Assembly (NCBI GenBank): GCA_024867545.1
Contig: JANFNE010000006.1
Coordinates: forward strand, 1,116,001 to 1,180,000
Direction: 5' to 3'
Length of the DNA: 64,000 nt
From: Phytopythium helicoides
Taxonomy: Eukaryota > Oomycota > Peronosporomycetes > Pythiales > Pythiaceae
The position numbers and the translations under genes were made by a program. The notes beneath the pieces were generated by a model that saw only the letters and a program-made list of their open reading frames with translations, searched no databases and was not told the DNA's origin. This document shows positions 12,740 to 22,438 of this stretch, piece after piece. Each line of letters opens with the position of its first letter. Positions within the stretch are counted from its first letter, which is position 1.

Positions 12740-15514
12740 ATGCCGAGCGATTCGAGCGCCACGCCACCGCCTCCGCGGCCGCCGCCGCCGCCGTCCAGCG
12801 GCTTTGGGCTGCCGCCGCTGTCGACGCCCGCGACGGCCATGCCGCGCTCCACCATCATGTCGATCGACTACGAGGGCATGTCGCTGCCGCCGGTGTCCAT
12901 GCGCTCCTGCGGCTCGCAGCAGTACGTGTCGAGCTACATCCCGACCAGCTCCCCCTTCCAGCCCTCGAGCCTCAACGAGATGATCGGATCCATGAAGTCG
13001 TACGCCAGCGCCACCGACCTTGTGCGCACCTACAGTGAGATCCCGTCGGTCGAGGAAGCGCTCGCGGTGCTGGAGCGAGCAGCGCAGGCGCTCGGGTCCA
13101 GACGGTACCGCGACGCGCTCAAGCTCTACCTTGAGGGAGGGTACGCGCTGGCCAATGTGGCCGAGCGCCAGGCCAACCCCAAGATCTGCAACCTGCTCAC
13201 GGCCAAGGGATTCGAGATGCTCAACTGGTGCGGACGTCTGTGCGACTGGATTGAAGGCCGCATCAAGGAAAGGAGTCCGCGACCTGGAGTGCACAAGGTC
13301 GGCATCCCAGTGGTCAACTGGAACGAGGACTGGGTCGGACCGTACCTCGACGAGGAAGAGGCACGCCGAGCATGGTACACGCCTGTGTACTGCCCACACC
13401 CGATAGACTTCTCGAACGTGGGTTACCGCCTACGTTGTGTCGAGATGGGGCGTCGCCCGCGGCTCATGATCTGCATTACCATGTACAACGAAGGCCCGCA
13501 GCAGCTGAAGGCGACCTTGAAGAAGATCGCCAACAACCTCGAATTCCTTAAGAAGCAAGCGCCAGCTAACATCACAAGCGAGGATGGCAAGACGTCACTG
13601 TCGAGCTCGTTTTGTGGTGAAGAGGTGTGGAAGAACGTACTCGTCTGCATCGTCGCCGACGGTCGAGAGAACGTCAATGACAAGACTCTCGACTACCTCG
13701 AAGGAATTGGGCTGTATGACGAGGACCTGCTCACGATCAACAGTGCTGGTATTGACGCGCAGTGCCATCTGTTCGAGCACACGCTGCAGCTTACCGTGAA
13801 TGGTAAGTCGCTGATTCCAATCCAGACAGTGTTTGCTCTCAAGGAGAAGCGTGCATCGAAGCTTGACTCGCACCATTGGTACTTCCACGCGTTTGCCGAG
13901 CAGCTGCAGCCAGAGTACACGGCTTTGGTCGATGTTGGTACGATGCTGTCCAGGACCGCGATGGGCCACATCCTGAGCGCTTTTGAGAACAACCACCAGC
14001 TTGGTGGAGCATGCGGACAGCTCGCCGTTGAAGAACCGATGAAAAATCTGAGCAACTGGGTTGTTTCAGCCCAGCACTTCGAGTACAAGATCAACAACAT
14101 CCTCGACAAGTCGCTCGAGAGCTGTTTTGGATACATCAGTGTCCTTCCTGGGGCTTTCTCCGTGTACCGATACGAAGCAATCCGCGGGGCACCTCTCGAC
14201 GCGTACTTTCAGACCTTGAATGTCGACCTCGATATCCTAGGGCCGTTCATCGGCAATATGTACCTTGCCGAGGACCGGGTCCTAGGGTTTGAGATGCTGG
14301 CGCGGAAGGGCTGCAAATGGACGATGACATACGTGAAGGACGCGATAGCGCGCACTGATGTGCCGCATGATCTTGTAAGCCTGATTGCACAGCGCCGTCG
14401 ATGGCTCAACGGTGCCTTTTTCGCGACGCTCTTTAGTATCTGGAATTGGGGCCGCGTGTACTCCGAGAGCTCGCATTCGCTGACCCGCAAGATCGCACTC
14501 TTCGTCTACTACATCTACAACCTCATCTACACGATCTTCGGATTCTTCCTCCCTGCGAACGTGTACCTAGCACTTTACTTTATCGTCTTTCAAGGATTTC
14601 AGCAGAACCGATGGGTCTTCCTTGATACGTCCGACTTCTCGGACACAGTGCTGAACGGCAGCGTGTACCTGTTCAACCTTGTCTACCTGTTCGGCCTCAC
14701 GACGTTGCTTATCATCGGTCTCGGCAACAACCCCAAGCACATGAAGCTTACCTACTACTTTGTGGCGGCAGCGTTCGGCGCCATTATGATGCTGTCGTCT
14801 CTTGTTGGTCTCGGTATCTTCTTCTCGACTCCGGCAACCACGCACTCGATCGTTGTATCCGTATTGACGATTGGCGTCTACTTCCTTGGTGCAGCACTTC
14901 ATGGAGATCTACACCACATTTTCATGACGTTCACGCACTACACAGCCCTCATCCCAACATTTGTCAACATCTTCACCATCTACTCGTTTTGCAACCTGCA
15001 AGACTTGTCGTGGGGAACCAAGGGGCTCGTGGAAGAGCCACCGCTTTCACCGCTTGAAGAAGTGGAGAAAGGTGACTTCAAGGACGTGATTGCCAAGCGC
15101 CGAGCCATGGAGGAGCGTCGCCGAGAGGCACTTGCCCGCACAGACAAGAAGAAGAAGGATTTTGAGGCGTTCCGCACCAACGTGCTTCTGACGTGGGCGT
15201 TCGGCAACCTCATCCTCGCGCTCTTCGTGGTGTACTTCGCAACTTCGAGCCAGTATATGTCGATCCTATACGTGTTCGTGGCGGGCATTAACGCGACGCG
15301 TCTACTCGGCAGTATCGGCTACTGGATCTACCTTCACACGTCGAGCTTGCGAGCGCGCGTCATTGACAAGTCAACCCTAGGCAACGGCAACAACCGCTAC
15401 CCGCAGAGCAACGTGTTGCAGTTGGACGAGCACTACGCGGCCCTCGCTGAAGACCAGCGTGCGTACTACTCGGCCAGCCACTCGAATGACGATGCTGCCG
15501 CCTCGAATGTGTAG
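12740..15514 (+). CDS. CHS: Chitin synthase with N-terminal MIT-like domain
   Basis: This is a family 2 glycosyltransferase polymerising UDP-GlcNAc into chitin at the plasma membrane. The single-exon 924-residue protein starts with a proline-rich, disordered segment. A three-helix MIT-like domain follows at about 101-175, a feature of oomycete chitin synthases thought to aid trafficking. The catalytic domain shows ADGR (306-309), DVGT (398-401), PGAF (470-473), EDR (511-513) and the processivity motif QRRRW (551-555). About six membrane helices follow from residue 583. SWGTKG (757-762) is in a cytosolic loop, then a lysine/arginine-rich coiled stretch and two more helices. All catalytic motifs are present, so the enzyme looks functional. 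The first ATG of the frame is used; a second possible Met is at residue 34. Confidence 0.96.
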   Translation: MPSDSSATPPPPRPPPPPSSGFGLPPLSTPATAMPRSTIMSIDYEGMSLPPVSMRSCGSQQYVSSYIPTSSPFQPSSLNEMIGSMKSYASATDLVRTYSEIPSVEEALAVLERAAQALGSRRYRDALKLYLEGGYALANVAERQANPKICNLLTAKGFEMLNWCGRLCDWIEGRIKERSPRPGVHKVGIPVVNWNEDWVGPYLDEEEARRAWYTPVYCPHPIDFSNVGYRLRCVEMGRRPRLMICITMYNEGPQQLKATLKKIANNLEFLKKQAPANITSEDGKTSLSSSFCGEEVWKNVLVCIVADGRENVNDKTLDYLEGIGLYDEDLLTINSAGIDAQCHLFEHTLQLTVNGKSLIPIQTVFALKEKRASKLDSHHWYFHAFAEQLQPEYTALVDVGTMLSRTAMGHILSAFENNHQLGGACGQLAVEEPMKNLSNWVVSAQHFEYKINNILDKSLESCFGYISVLPGAFSVYRYEAIRGAPLDAYFQTLNVDLDILGPFIGNMYLAEDRVLGFEMLARKGCKWTMTYVKDAIARTDVPHDLVSLIAQRRRWLNGAFFATLFSIWNWGRVYSESSHSLTRKIALFVYYIYNLIYTIFGFFLPANVYLALYFIVFQGFQQNRWVFLDTSDFSDTVLNGSVYLFNLVYLFGLTTLLIIGLGNNPKHMKLTYYFVAAAFGAIMMLSSLVGLGIFFSTPATTHSIVVSVLTIGVYFLGAALHGDLHHIFMTFTHYTALIPTFVNIFTIYSFCNLQDLSWGTKGLVEEPPLSPLEEVEKGDFKDVIAKRRAMEERRREALARTDKKKKDFEAFRTNVLLTWAFGNLILALFVVYFATSSQYMSILYVFVAGINATRLLGSIGYWIYLHTSSLRARVIDKSTLGNGNNRYPQSNVLQLDEHYAALAEDQRAYYSASHSNDDAAASNV

Positions 15515-15647
15515 CCCTCGCAAAAAGATCGTTGCAGTCCTCTCTTTGACAGCCTTCTACATGTTGAACATCAACTAAAATTCCACTTTGGCGCTTGATG
15601 ACTTCTTGAGCGTTCTCGTTTTTCGTATCTTTCGAAAGGACACACAG

Positions 15648-15654
15648 TCATTTC
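15648..15654 (+). promoter_or_regulatory. Inr-like element before the small three-exon gene
   Basis: TCATTTC fits the oomycete initiator consensus and lies 14 bp before the ATG at 15669. If used, the leader would be only about 15 nt. Confidence 0.3.
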
Positions 15655-15668
15655 TCGCCGAACTGGCA

Positions 15669-16191
15669 ATGGCGGATGGTGAGAAGCTAGCGGGCGAGTG
15701 GACCAGCGTTGAAGCGTTCGGAAACACGGCGCTCGATTGGTCGCAGGCAGTGCGCGATGGCAGGGCGACAGCAGAGCTCTCGTTTTCTCGCGACGGCAAT
15801 TACTCTTTGCGGCTACTGGAGACCCGAAGCGGTGAGCACCAGGATGTGACGGCCTCATTCAGCCATGTGCTAGCAAGTGAAGGTGCTTTTGAAGTGCTTG
15901 AAGGCAATGCACTCTCTATCAGTGGTGGGTGCGCGTGGGGCTCGTTCTCGGTGCGCAAAGTGATGGCTGACTGAGAGATCTACGGCAGGCGACACCACGG
16001 GAATCCGCTGGTCATTTCAGCTCGAGGAAGATGACACGCTGAGGATCAGGTCAGAGATGGCACCATTTGAATCATTGAATTATGCGTGCGCTAACGGTTG
16101 GTGGCATGCCGTGCGCAGGTTAGAAGGAGCCAAGCGGTTTGGACGATGCAAGGGCGTCGACGTCATCTACTTCAAGCGGACGGAGAGTTGA
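15669..16191 (+). CDS. Small three-exon protein of unknown function
   Basis: Exons 15669-15924, 15989-16049 and 16119-16191 join in frame through GT-AG introns of 64 and 69 bp to give 129 residues. Without splicing the frame reads into a non-family tail ending at 15974. The product is soluble, without signal peptide or membrane segment. It begins MADGEKLAGEWTSVEAFGN. Alternating polar/hydrophobic stretches (ATAELSFSRDGNYSLRLLE, IRWSFQLEEDDTLRI) suggest a small beta-barrel or sandwich, perhaps lipocalin-like. The opening GEWTS...GN also resembles the GxW start of lipocalins, but there is no decisive match. It is convergent with the AVEN-like gene, 40 bp apart. I do not recognise it as a named family. 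Confidence 0.7.
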
Positions 16192-16231
16192 ATTTTGATG
16201 CACAACGTTATGAAAGCTAGGCTGTTACACG

Positions 16232-17054
16232 CTACATCTCTAGCAGATCGTCTAGCCACTCCTCCATCTGTGCTTGAGTCGCCGCACCCGGTGGTGGAGC
16301 AGCACTTGATGAGGTTGTAGTTGCACCATAAGCACCGCTGCCGACTGAAACGTTGGTACCTGCTGCAGCTGAGGAGGTAAGCTCGAGCAGCGAGTCCAAT
16401 GCGTCCTCATCCGACTTGGCAGGAGATGTAGACGGACGAGAGAGTTCCTTTGCTGTCTGGGTTTCCTCTTGCGATGGGATCACCTCGTCAGCCTGACCCG
16501 GCTGATCTTCATCTGCCTCAAATGGAAGATCAACCTGACCAAACACGCGTCAGCCTCGTGACCTAACGGCGCACGATAAACACCACGAACTCACACAATC
16601 CTTCGGATCCATGCGGTAGCGGATCGCTGGCGGCACTTTGGCCAACTGCTCAGCGAGCCAATTGAAGTCCTGTAGATCACATTGTCAATATCTTCCCCAA
16701 CGTACTCGCTCCCGGCAACAGCCAGCAACTCACCAGAGCGCCGAGTGCTTGCGTCTGCTCTTCATCCTCCACCTCCCACTCCCGCACAGCGCGGCTCTGG
16801 AAGTACGACCCTGGCGTCGCTCGGTACCGCTTCTCTTCGGCGAAGAACTGGCGCTGGCCAAGCTTGCCACTCGCGCCTTCTTCCTCTGCCTCCTCCTCCT
16901 CCTCGTCCTCCTCGCGCTCCTCGTACCGGAAGGCGTTGGAGCCGAGCGTGCGCTCGCCTCTCGTGCTTGAGCGCTGGTAGCCGCGGCCGCGAGCGCCGCC
17001 AGAGCCTCGACCACGCCCATGCGTCGCCCGGAACTTGACTTGCGACCGCCCCAT
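16232..17054 (-). CDS. AVEN-like protein
   Basis: Metazoan Aven is a cell-death and DNA-damage-checkpoint regulator with an RGG-rich N-terminus that binds RNA and an Apaf-1/Bcl-xL interacting body. Function in an oomycete is unknown. Exons are 16734-17054, 16595-16669 and 16232-16534, in phase through GT-AG introns of 60 and 64 bp, giving 232 residues. In order: an RG-rich start (GRGRGSGGARGRGYQR), an acidic run of E/D, the motif FFAEEKRY comparable with Aven's FAEEK, a conserved FNWLAEQLAKVP helix, DLPFE, a low-complexity linker, and a C-terminal EEWLDDLL motif (about 223-230) matching the Aven tail. The match is by motif order, not overall identity. Confidence 0.65.
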
Positions 17055-17410
17055 GCTCGTCTGGATCCTGCAATGCGCTGCAAGCGAGATTTGGCCAATC
17101 GCAGCATGGGAACACGACTTTCAGCGAATCAAAATTGGTGCTTTTGCCACTTCTTCATGAGGGCCGAAAGCGGATGCCAAGGCGAGCTCATGGGCTGCTT
17201 GACGACAGCGTCGTGATGGCCGACAACACAAAAGAAACCTCAAGACAACATGCACATGAACGCAAGCCAAGTATTTACAGTTCGTTTGGAAGAAATTAAC
17301 TCCGTTTGGTGTTAAAGGCGTAAGTAGCAGCAGCAGCAGCAGCCGAGGCTCAAGGCCCCAGCACCACCACAAGCAACAACATCTCTCTGTCAGCAGCGAG
17401 GCGTCGTCGT
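17055..17410. other. Intergenic region AVEN-like / eS8 with (AGC)n
   Basis: This 356 bp gap holds the AVEN-like upstream region (with CCAAT near 17095) and the eS8 3' flank. An AGC trinucleotide run occupies 17326-17343. No gene is visible. Confidence 0.5.
17326..17343. repeat. (AGC)n microsatellite
   Basis: Six AGC units in the non-coding gap downstream of eS8. Confidence 0.8.
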
Positions 17411-18338
17411 TTACTTCTTCGACTTCTTGGTGGCGAGCTTACGCTGGTAGAACTCCAGCTCCTTGCCCTCCAGGATGTAGCCGTCGGCGCGGCCCGACTG
17501 GCCCGGGCGCGACGAGATCACGGCGAGCAGACGGCCCGAGGTGAACTGGTCGTCGAGCTTCTGGTCAAGCTCACGCGTGCGCTGGCGGTTGGCGAGCTTG
17601 CGGAGGACGTGGTCCGACTTCTTGACGGCCTCCTCCTCAGCCTTCTCGGCGCCCTTCTTGACACCGATCTTGACGCCGTAGTGGGCCTCGTACCACTGAC
17701 GGAACGGCGTGGCGTCGACGAGCACGACGGCGCCCTTCACGAGCGTCTTGGTGCGGACAAGCTCGTTGTTCGAGGCGTTGTACACGACGTCGAGGATACG
17801 CGTCTTGCGAGCCGTCACCTCCGTGCCCCACGAGAAGTTGCCCGTCTCCAGGCGCAGCGCGCGGAACTTGAGGTGGCCGCCGCGCACACGGACCGTGTGC
17901 ACACGCTTGCCGCCGAGCTTGGTGTGAGCGGGCTGACGGCCGAGCTCGAACTTTCGCTTCTTGCGGTACTGGACGCGCTTGCCACCGGTCTCGCGGCGCT
18001 TGTGACGGGAATCACGAGAGATACCTGGGCGGAAGGGGGGGACACAGCCATTAGTCGACCTGCGGGGCCTCTATCGGGGCGAATCACTCGTTCGGATCGG
18101 ATCGAGAGCACCACATATTCGAATGCTGCACAACGGGGATACAGCAGTGAATATACTGGTTGGGCGAGGGGGGAGCGGGAGCACGAGCTCTCACTCCGCC
18201 GCAGGCCGCGGCAGGCCGCCGACCCTCGCCACATGCGCGCCGCCCCACGCGAGAGGGAGCGGCCGCATCTCCGTTGCGCGCGCAGCTCGAACCCTCGGGC
18301 GACTCTGTCCCTCAACCGGAGCGTCGGCGCTTACCCAT
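17411..18338 (-). CDS. RPS8: 40S ribosomal protein S8 (eS8)
   Basis: This is a small-subunit ribosomal protein present in all eukaryotes. Exon 1 codes only ATGG (18335-18338). A 310 bp GT-AG intron (18025-18334) precedes exon 2 (17411-18024). The product is 205 residues and begins [18 protein letters not shown], the universal eS8 start. The conserved core [19 protein letters not shown] and the C-terminal ELEFYQRKL are present. An intron placed directly after the start codon is common in ribosomal protein genes. All 13 threonine codons are ACG or ACC. The gene is divergent from PRIM1 (251 bp between starts). Confidence 0.96.
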
Positions 18339-18589
18339 AGTTGATCCTTCGGAGTAATTTCTGGACTGTGGGGCAGCTTGATGCCGGGGGCGGCGCCGCG
18401 AGCCACCCGGACCAACCAAAACGACGGGTGGCTGGGCCAGCTTATTTTGTGTATGATTGGTTGAAATTGATTGTGTTTTGGCCAATGATAAGTCAAGCAT
18501 ATTGGCGCGAAAATACCAGGGGAAAACGCGCGACGCGACCCGACTGCTTGAAGCGCACGCCGCTCTGGAGCGCCTCCCGCCTGCCTGCC
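18339..18589. promoter_or_regulatory. Divergent promoter eS8 / PRIM1 with CCAAT boxes and E2F-like site
   Basis: The 251 bp between the two start codons contain CCAAT elements in both orientations (18456-18460 as ATTGG, 18482-18486 as CCAAT). An E2F-like site lies at 18502-18513 (TTGGCGCGAAAA, reverse complement TTTTCGCGCCAA). The E2F-like site is 77 bp before the PRIM1 ATG. Confidence 0.5.
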
Positions 18590-20087
18590 ATGCCCCAGGA
18601 AGAGTTCTCCGCCGACCTGCTGCAGCTCTACTATGGTGCGCTGAGTCTGGGCAAGTGCTGGCAGCTGAGGGGACTGATGGACCATTGACGAGGACAGACC
18701 GACTCTTCCCCTACGACGAGATGGCGCGGTGGCTCTCGTACGGACAAGGTGCGCACACTGGGTCTGCTGCAGCTCAATGTATTAGATGTAGAGTAAGCTC
18801 ATGATGGGATGGGCGCTCAATTGCAGGCGAGGAGTTCCTGTTCCGGCGCGAGCTGTCGTTCACGCTCGAGAACGACACGTACATTCGCTACAAGGCGTTC
18901 CACAACGCGGCCGAGATGAAGGCGTCCATGACCAAGACGCTGCCATTCAAGATCGACATTGGCGCCGTCTTCTCAGTCTCGCCTGCTGATAAGGGCAAGG
19001 TGAGCGCAGCTGACTTCGTCCCCGAGGAGCGCGAGCTGGTCTTCGATATTGATTTGACCGACTACGACGACATCCGCACATGCTGCACGGGAGCGTCCAT
19101 CTGCTCCAAGTGCTGGCAATTCATGGTGGCTGCCGTCAAGGTGCTGGACGCTGCGCTGCGTGAGGATTTTGGCTTCCAGCACCTCCTGTGGGTCTACTCT
19201 GGTCGTCGAGGTATCCATTGCTGGGTCTCGGACGAACGTGCGCGCGAGCTTGAGAACGACGCACGCTCGGCAGTCGTTCAGTACCTGGCTCTTGTCGAGG
19301 GCAATGAGAACTCGAAGCGAAAGGTCAAGCTTCGTGAACCGCTCCATCCGTCCCTCGAGTACGTTGCAAGTGTCGATTCGTAGAGAGCAGCAAAGTTCGT
19401 GTACTCATGTCTCTGAGTGGAATCTTTTGCAGACGCGCGCACCGCATTCTGGAGCCACTGTTTGAGGAGATGATTCTCGGTCCGAATGGCCAGGGAATTT
19501 TCATGTCCGAGAAACACTGGACGAAGCTGCTGGACATGGTTCCGGATGAGGATCTTCGTGCACAGCTCAGTAAGCGTTGGGCAAGCGTCAGCGACGAATC
19601 GACGCCAGGAGACAAATGGCGCGAGCTGGTGACAGGCGTCGAAAGTATTCTTCGCAAGAACAAGCCAACATCAATGAAGCGCTCATTGAATGGCGAGGCA
19701 CCAGCAAACAAGCGTGGCGAGCTGCGCACTTGCTTGCAGGAAATTGTGCTTGCGTATTTATACCCTCGACTCGACGCCAACGTGTCCAAGCAACGGAATC
19801 ACTTGCTCAAGAGCCCGTTTGCCGTGCATCCCAAGACTGGCCGAGTTTGTGTTCCTGTGAGCGCTGAGGAGATGGAGGAGTTTGATCCTTTCAAGGTTCC
19901 GACGCTTGGGCAGCTCCAGGAAGAACTTAACAAAGCTGGCGAGGGCGGAGAGAGCGGCCGCTCGCCATCGATGCAAAAGTACGTGGATCTGTTCGAGAGT
20001 CAGCTTCTCAAGCCACTGGATGGGGCGGCGAGGCGGAAGCAGCGTGATGCCAAGGAGAGCTCAGCGGCGTTCAATGGAGACTGGTGA
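18590..20087 (+). CDS. PRIM1: DNA primase small (catalytic) subunit
   Basis: This is the catalytic primase of the polymerase alpha-primase complex and makes RNA primers for Okazaki fragments. Exons 18590-18635, 18698-18748, 18827-19358 and 19433-20087 join in phase to 427 residues, the normal length. The catalytic acidic motif is in ELVFDIDLTDYDD. The nearby cysteines CC...CSKCW form the zinc knuckle. YSGRRGIHCWV carries the nucleotide-binding Arg/His residues. The N-terminal LQLYY-DRLFPYDEMARWLSYG and REFSFTL-like RELSFTLEND segments are also family-typical, and their exact recovery confirms the first two introns. The start is the ATG giving MPQEEFSADLLQLYY. The E2F-like site upstream suggests cell-cycle control (inference). 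Confidence 0.95.
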
Positions 20088-20373
20088 TTCCAATTGTAGC
20101 TTCAGTACTGCGATTGAAATTGGTGAGCGTTTCACAACGGTATGCAGCGGTGCATATGCAAAACAAAACAACTAAGTTCACGAACACATCCGCTCTGTTG
20201 CGTGCTCAGCTTTTCTGTCATGATCAGAGTCTGACTATTGCCTGGCTATTGCTGATTGCCCGCAGCTCTGGCAGCTCGGAAGCGAGACACTCGCTTGACA
20301 GGTTGCTGCGCATTGCAGATGCACAAACATGTCAGTGAATACTACTGCAAAGAAATGAAGACCAGAACGACAA

Positions 20374-22269
20374 CTATCGTACCGGCTCGCCAACAGGCTG
20401 AAGCGTGACGCGATCTCCATCTGGATTGTTGCCGGCAAAGCGTGAAGTTCGTGGCGCGATTCCAAATCCACCGCCAATTGAAGTTTCGGTAGTCTCGCGC
20501 GGAGTGGTTACTGGGTGCTCAACTATTTCACGCTCCATGATGCTGCCCGAGAAAACCGCGGACGACGAAGAAAGAGGGCGCTCTGCATGTGCCGACGGGT
20601 AGGCCTCTTCTCCCCGAGCTGAGACGACTGGAGCGAACGATGATGCTGAGCTGTCAATCGGTGCACGGACGAGTGGGGGTGACGGTGAAGTCGCCTGACG
20701 CTCGCTGATCGAACCGATCACATCTTTTGTCGAGGTTGTTACTGGACCCGAGAAGCTGGGCGTGCGCTTGGCACTGTCTGCTTTAGCACGCATGTTCGTA
20801 GCCTTCTCTGCGAGGGACGCGTCTGTGGGACATAGCTCGTAGGCACGATCGAATGCAATAGCGGCTTCCTCGAAGCGCTCAAGAGCAGACAGCGCGCACG
20901 CCTTGCGATAGTGACCCTGTATGGGGACCACGAAAGCTATTTCAGTGGGAATTGCTGTAAGCACACGGAGCTCGAGAGAGAAATGTACCTTGACCCACGA
21001 ATCATCAAGTTCAATCGCGCTGTTGGCGTCCTTCAGTGCCTCCTCGTATTTTTTGAAGCGGTGGTACGCGGCTGATCGGTTGCCATAGAGGACCTAGTTC
21101 CGCAGAAGCACGGTTGTCGGTTCTTAGATTCTCTCGCAATACCAGCAGCCAAACTTACGTGGGACATCGGGTCGAGGTCGATCGCTTGGGAGTAAAAGCT
21201 CACAGCCTCTTTAAATTTTCGACGAGCGAACGCATCATTGCCTTTCGCTTTGAGCTCTGCTGCTCGTTGCTCTGCTGACGGTGGCTGAGGCTTTTCTTCA
21301 CTCTCGGCACCCTGCTCTTCCGCTGCCTCCAGCTCTTCCATCCGCTTCATCACTTCATCCCAGTCCCATGATGCCTGCTCGTTTTGACGGCGCTCTTCCT
21401 CCTCCAGTTCAAAGTATTCCTCAACGTCTAAACGATAGAATGTTTTTAGCCTCCTGTGAGCACGCCGCTCCCAACATCATTTCATACCTTCTTGAGTTAC
21501 GCGCGACACTGGAGTAAGCTCGCTCTCTTCGATAGACTCATGGATCTCGCGAATATTCTCATCATCGTACATCTTGAGAGTTGTTTGTGAAGCAGTCTTG
21601 CATCAGCAACCATGTAATAGAGCAAACGCTCGACACAAAAGAGCGCACCTTCTTGAGACTAGCCATGCTGTCGACATCAGCTCGCTTCTCGCTGAGATTC
21701 TTCAGTGACGTCTCTTCATCGCGGATCCGAGCGCTCAATTCTATCATCATGATGTAATTCGGTAAGCTAGTTGCAAAGAAGTCAAGGTTGTCTGCACACC
21801 CACCTTTCTTCTTGCGATCAATAATTTCGATCGCGCTCGGCACAGTGCGCCACGCGTAGTAATTGTCTCCCAAATGCGCCAGCACCTCATTCGAACGGAC
21901 AATCTTTCCTGGCATCATGGCGCGCTTTCCCAGAGGCACCTTCGGTCGCCAAGCGTGAGCCGACCTGACCAACTGTGGGTTACCAACTCGCATGAAAAAC
22001 GCACCATGACCGGGTGCGAAAGCTTCTTCGGCAGCTCCTGCAGCGTGTCGACCAGTGCATCGAAGCGCTCCACGCGCTCCTGCAGCGCTGCGATTTCCTC
22101 GCGCGTGCGCTCAATGCGCTGCGGCGTTTCCAGCCACCGCCACGTCAGCAGCTCGCCCCACCGCCAGCTCGTCTACAGGCCTATCGCAACGCATGCATAC
22201 GCTTCGCACCTCCTGCAGCAGCCGCGTGTTGGCCGCATCCGCGACGACGCCGAGAGCCGCCGCTGCCAT
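20374..22269 (-). CDS. URI-type unconventional prefoldin fused to a TPR domain
   Basis: URI (RPB5 interactor) is a subunit of the prefoldin-like module of the R2TP chaperone complex with RUVBL1/2, RPAP3 and PIH1D1. Eight exons join in phase: 22210-22269, 22005-22118, 21804-21939, 21649-21740, 21488-21572, 21159-21427, 20989-21093, 20374-20916, giving 467 residues. Residues 1-134 are an alpha-prefoldin domain: first coiled-coil helix, then the hairpin with VPLGKRAMMPGKIV and LGDNYYAWRTVP, then the second helix. A URI-like W...MEELEAAEE helix follows at about 183-200. Three TPR-like repeats occupy about 208-321 (AKGNDAFARRKFKEAVSFYSQAIDLDP, YGNRSAAYHRFKKYEEAL, ACALSALERFEEAAIAFDRAYELCP). The C-terminal FSGSIMERE (409-417) matches the URI C-terminal box. 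Canonical URI lacks TPRs; RPAP3 normally supplies them. The splice joins are supported by the prefoldin and TPR registers. Confidence 0.82.
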
Positions 22270-22341
22270 GGCGCTTGGGTATGGATATTCGCCAGTCACT
22301 GGAGTATGTGGTGCACATCACTCTGACGTCGACGCCAGGCG

Positions 22342-22348
22342 TCATTCC
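22342..22348 (+). promoter_or_regulatory. Inr-like element, URI-TPR / MPTb divergent promoter
   Basis: TCATTCC fits the oomycete initiator consensus, 90 bp before the first MPTb gene, within the 169 bp gap that must serve both divergent genes. Confidence 0.25.
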
Positions 22349-22438
22349 TGTTCCTCGAGCTTCGGCGGCGCACTCGCTTGTTGGATGTGGCGCCGCGCTG
22401 TTGGGCGCTCGCTCGCCGTCCCGCACGCTCGCTTGGCC

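Noticed and set aside
12551..13399. 282-codon minus-strand frame
   Set aside because: Antisense shadow of the chitin synthase 5' end.
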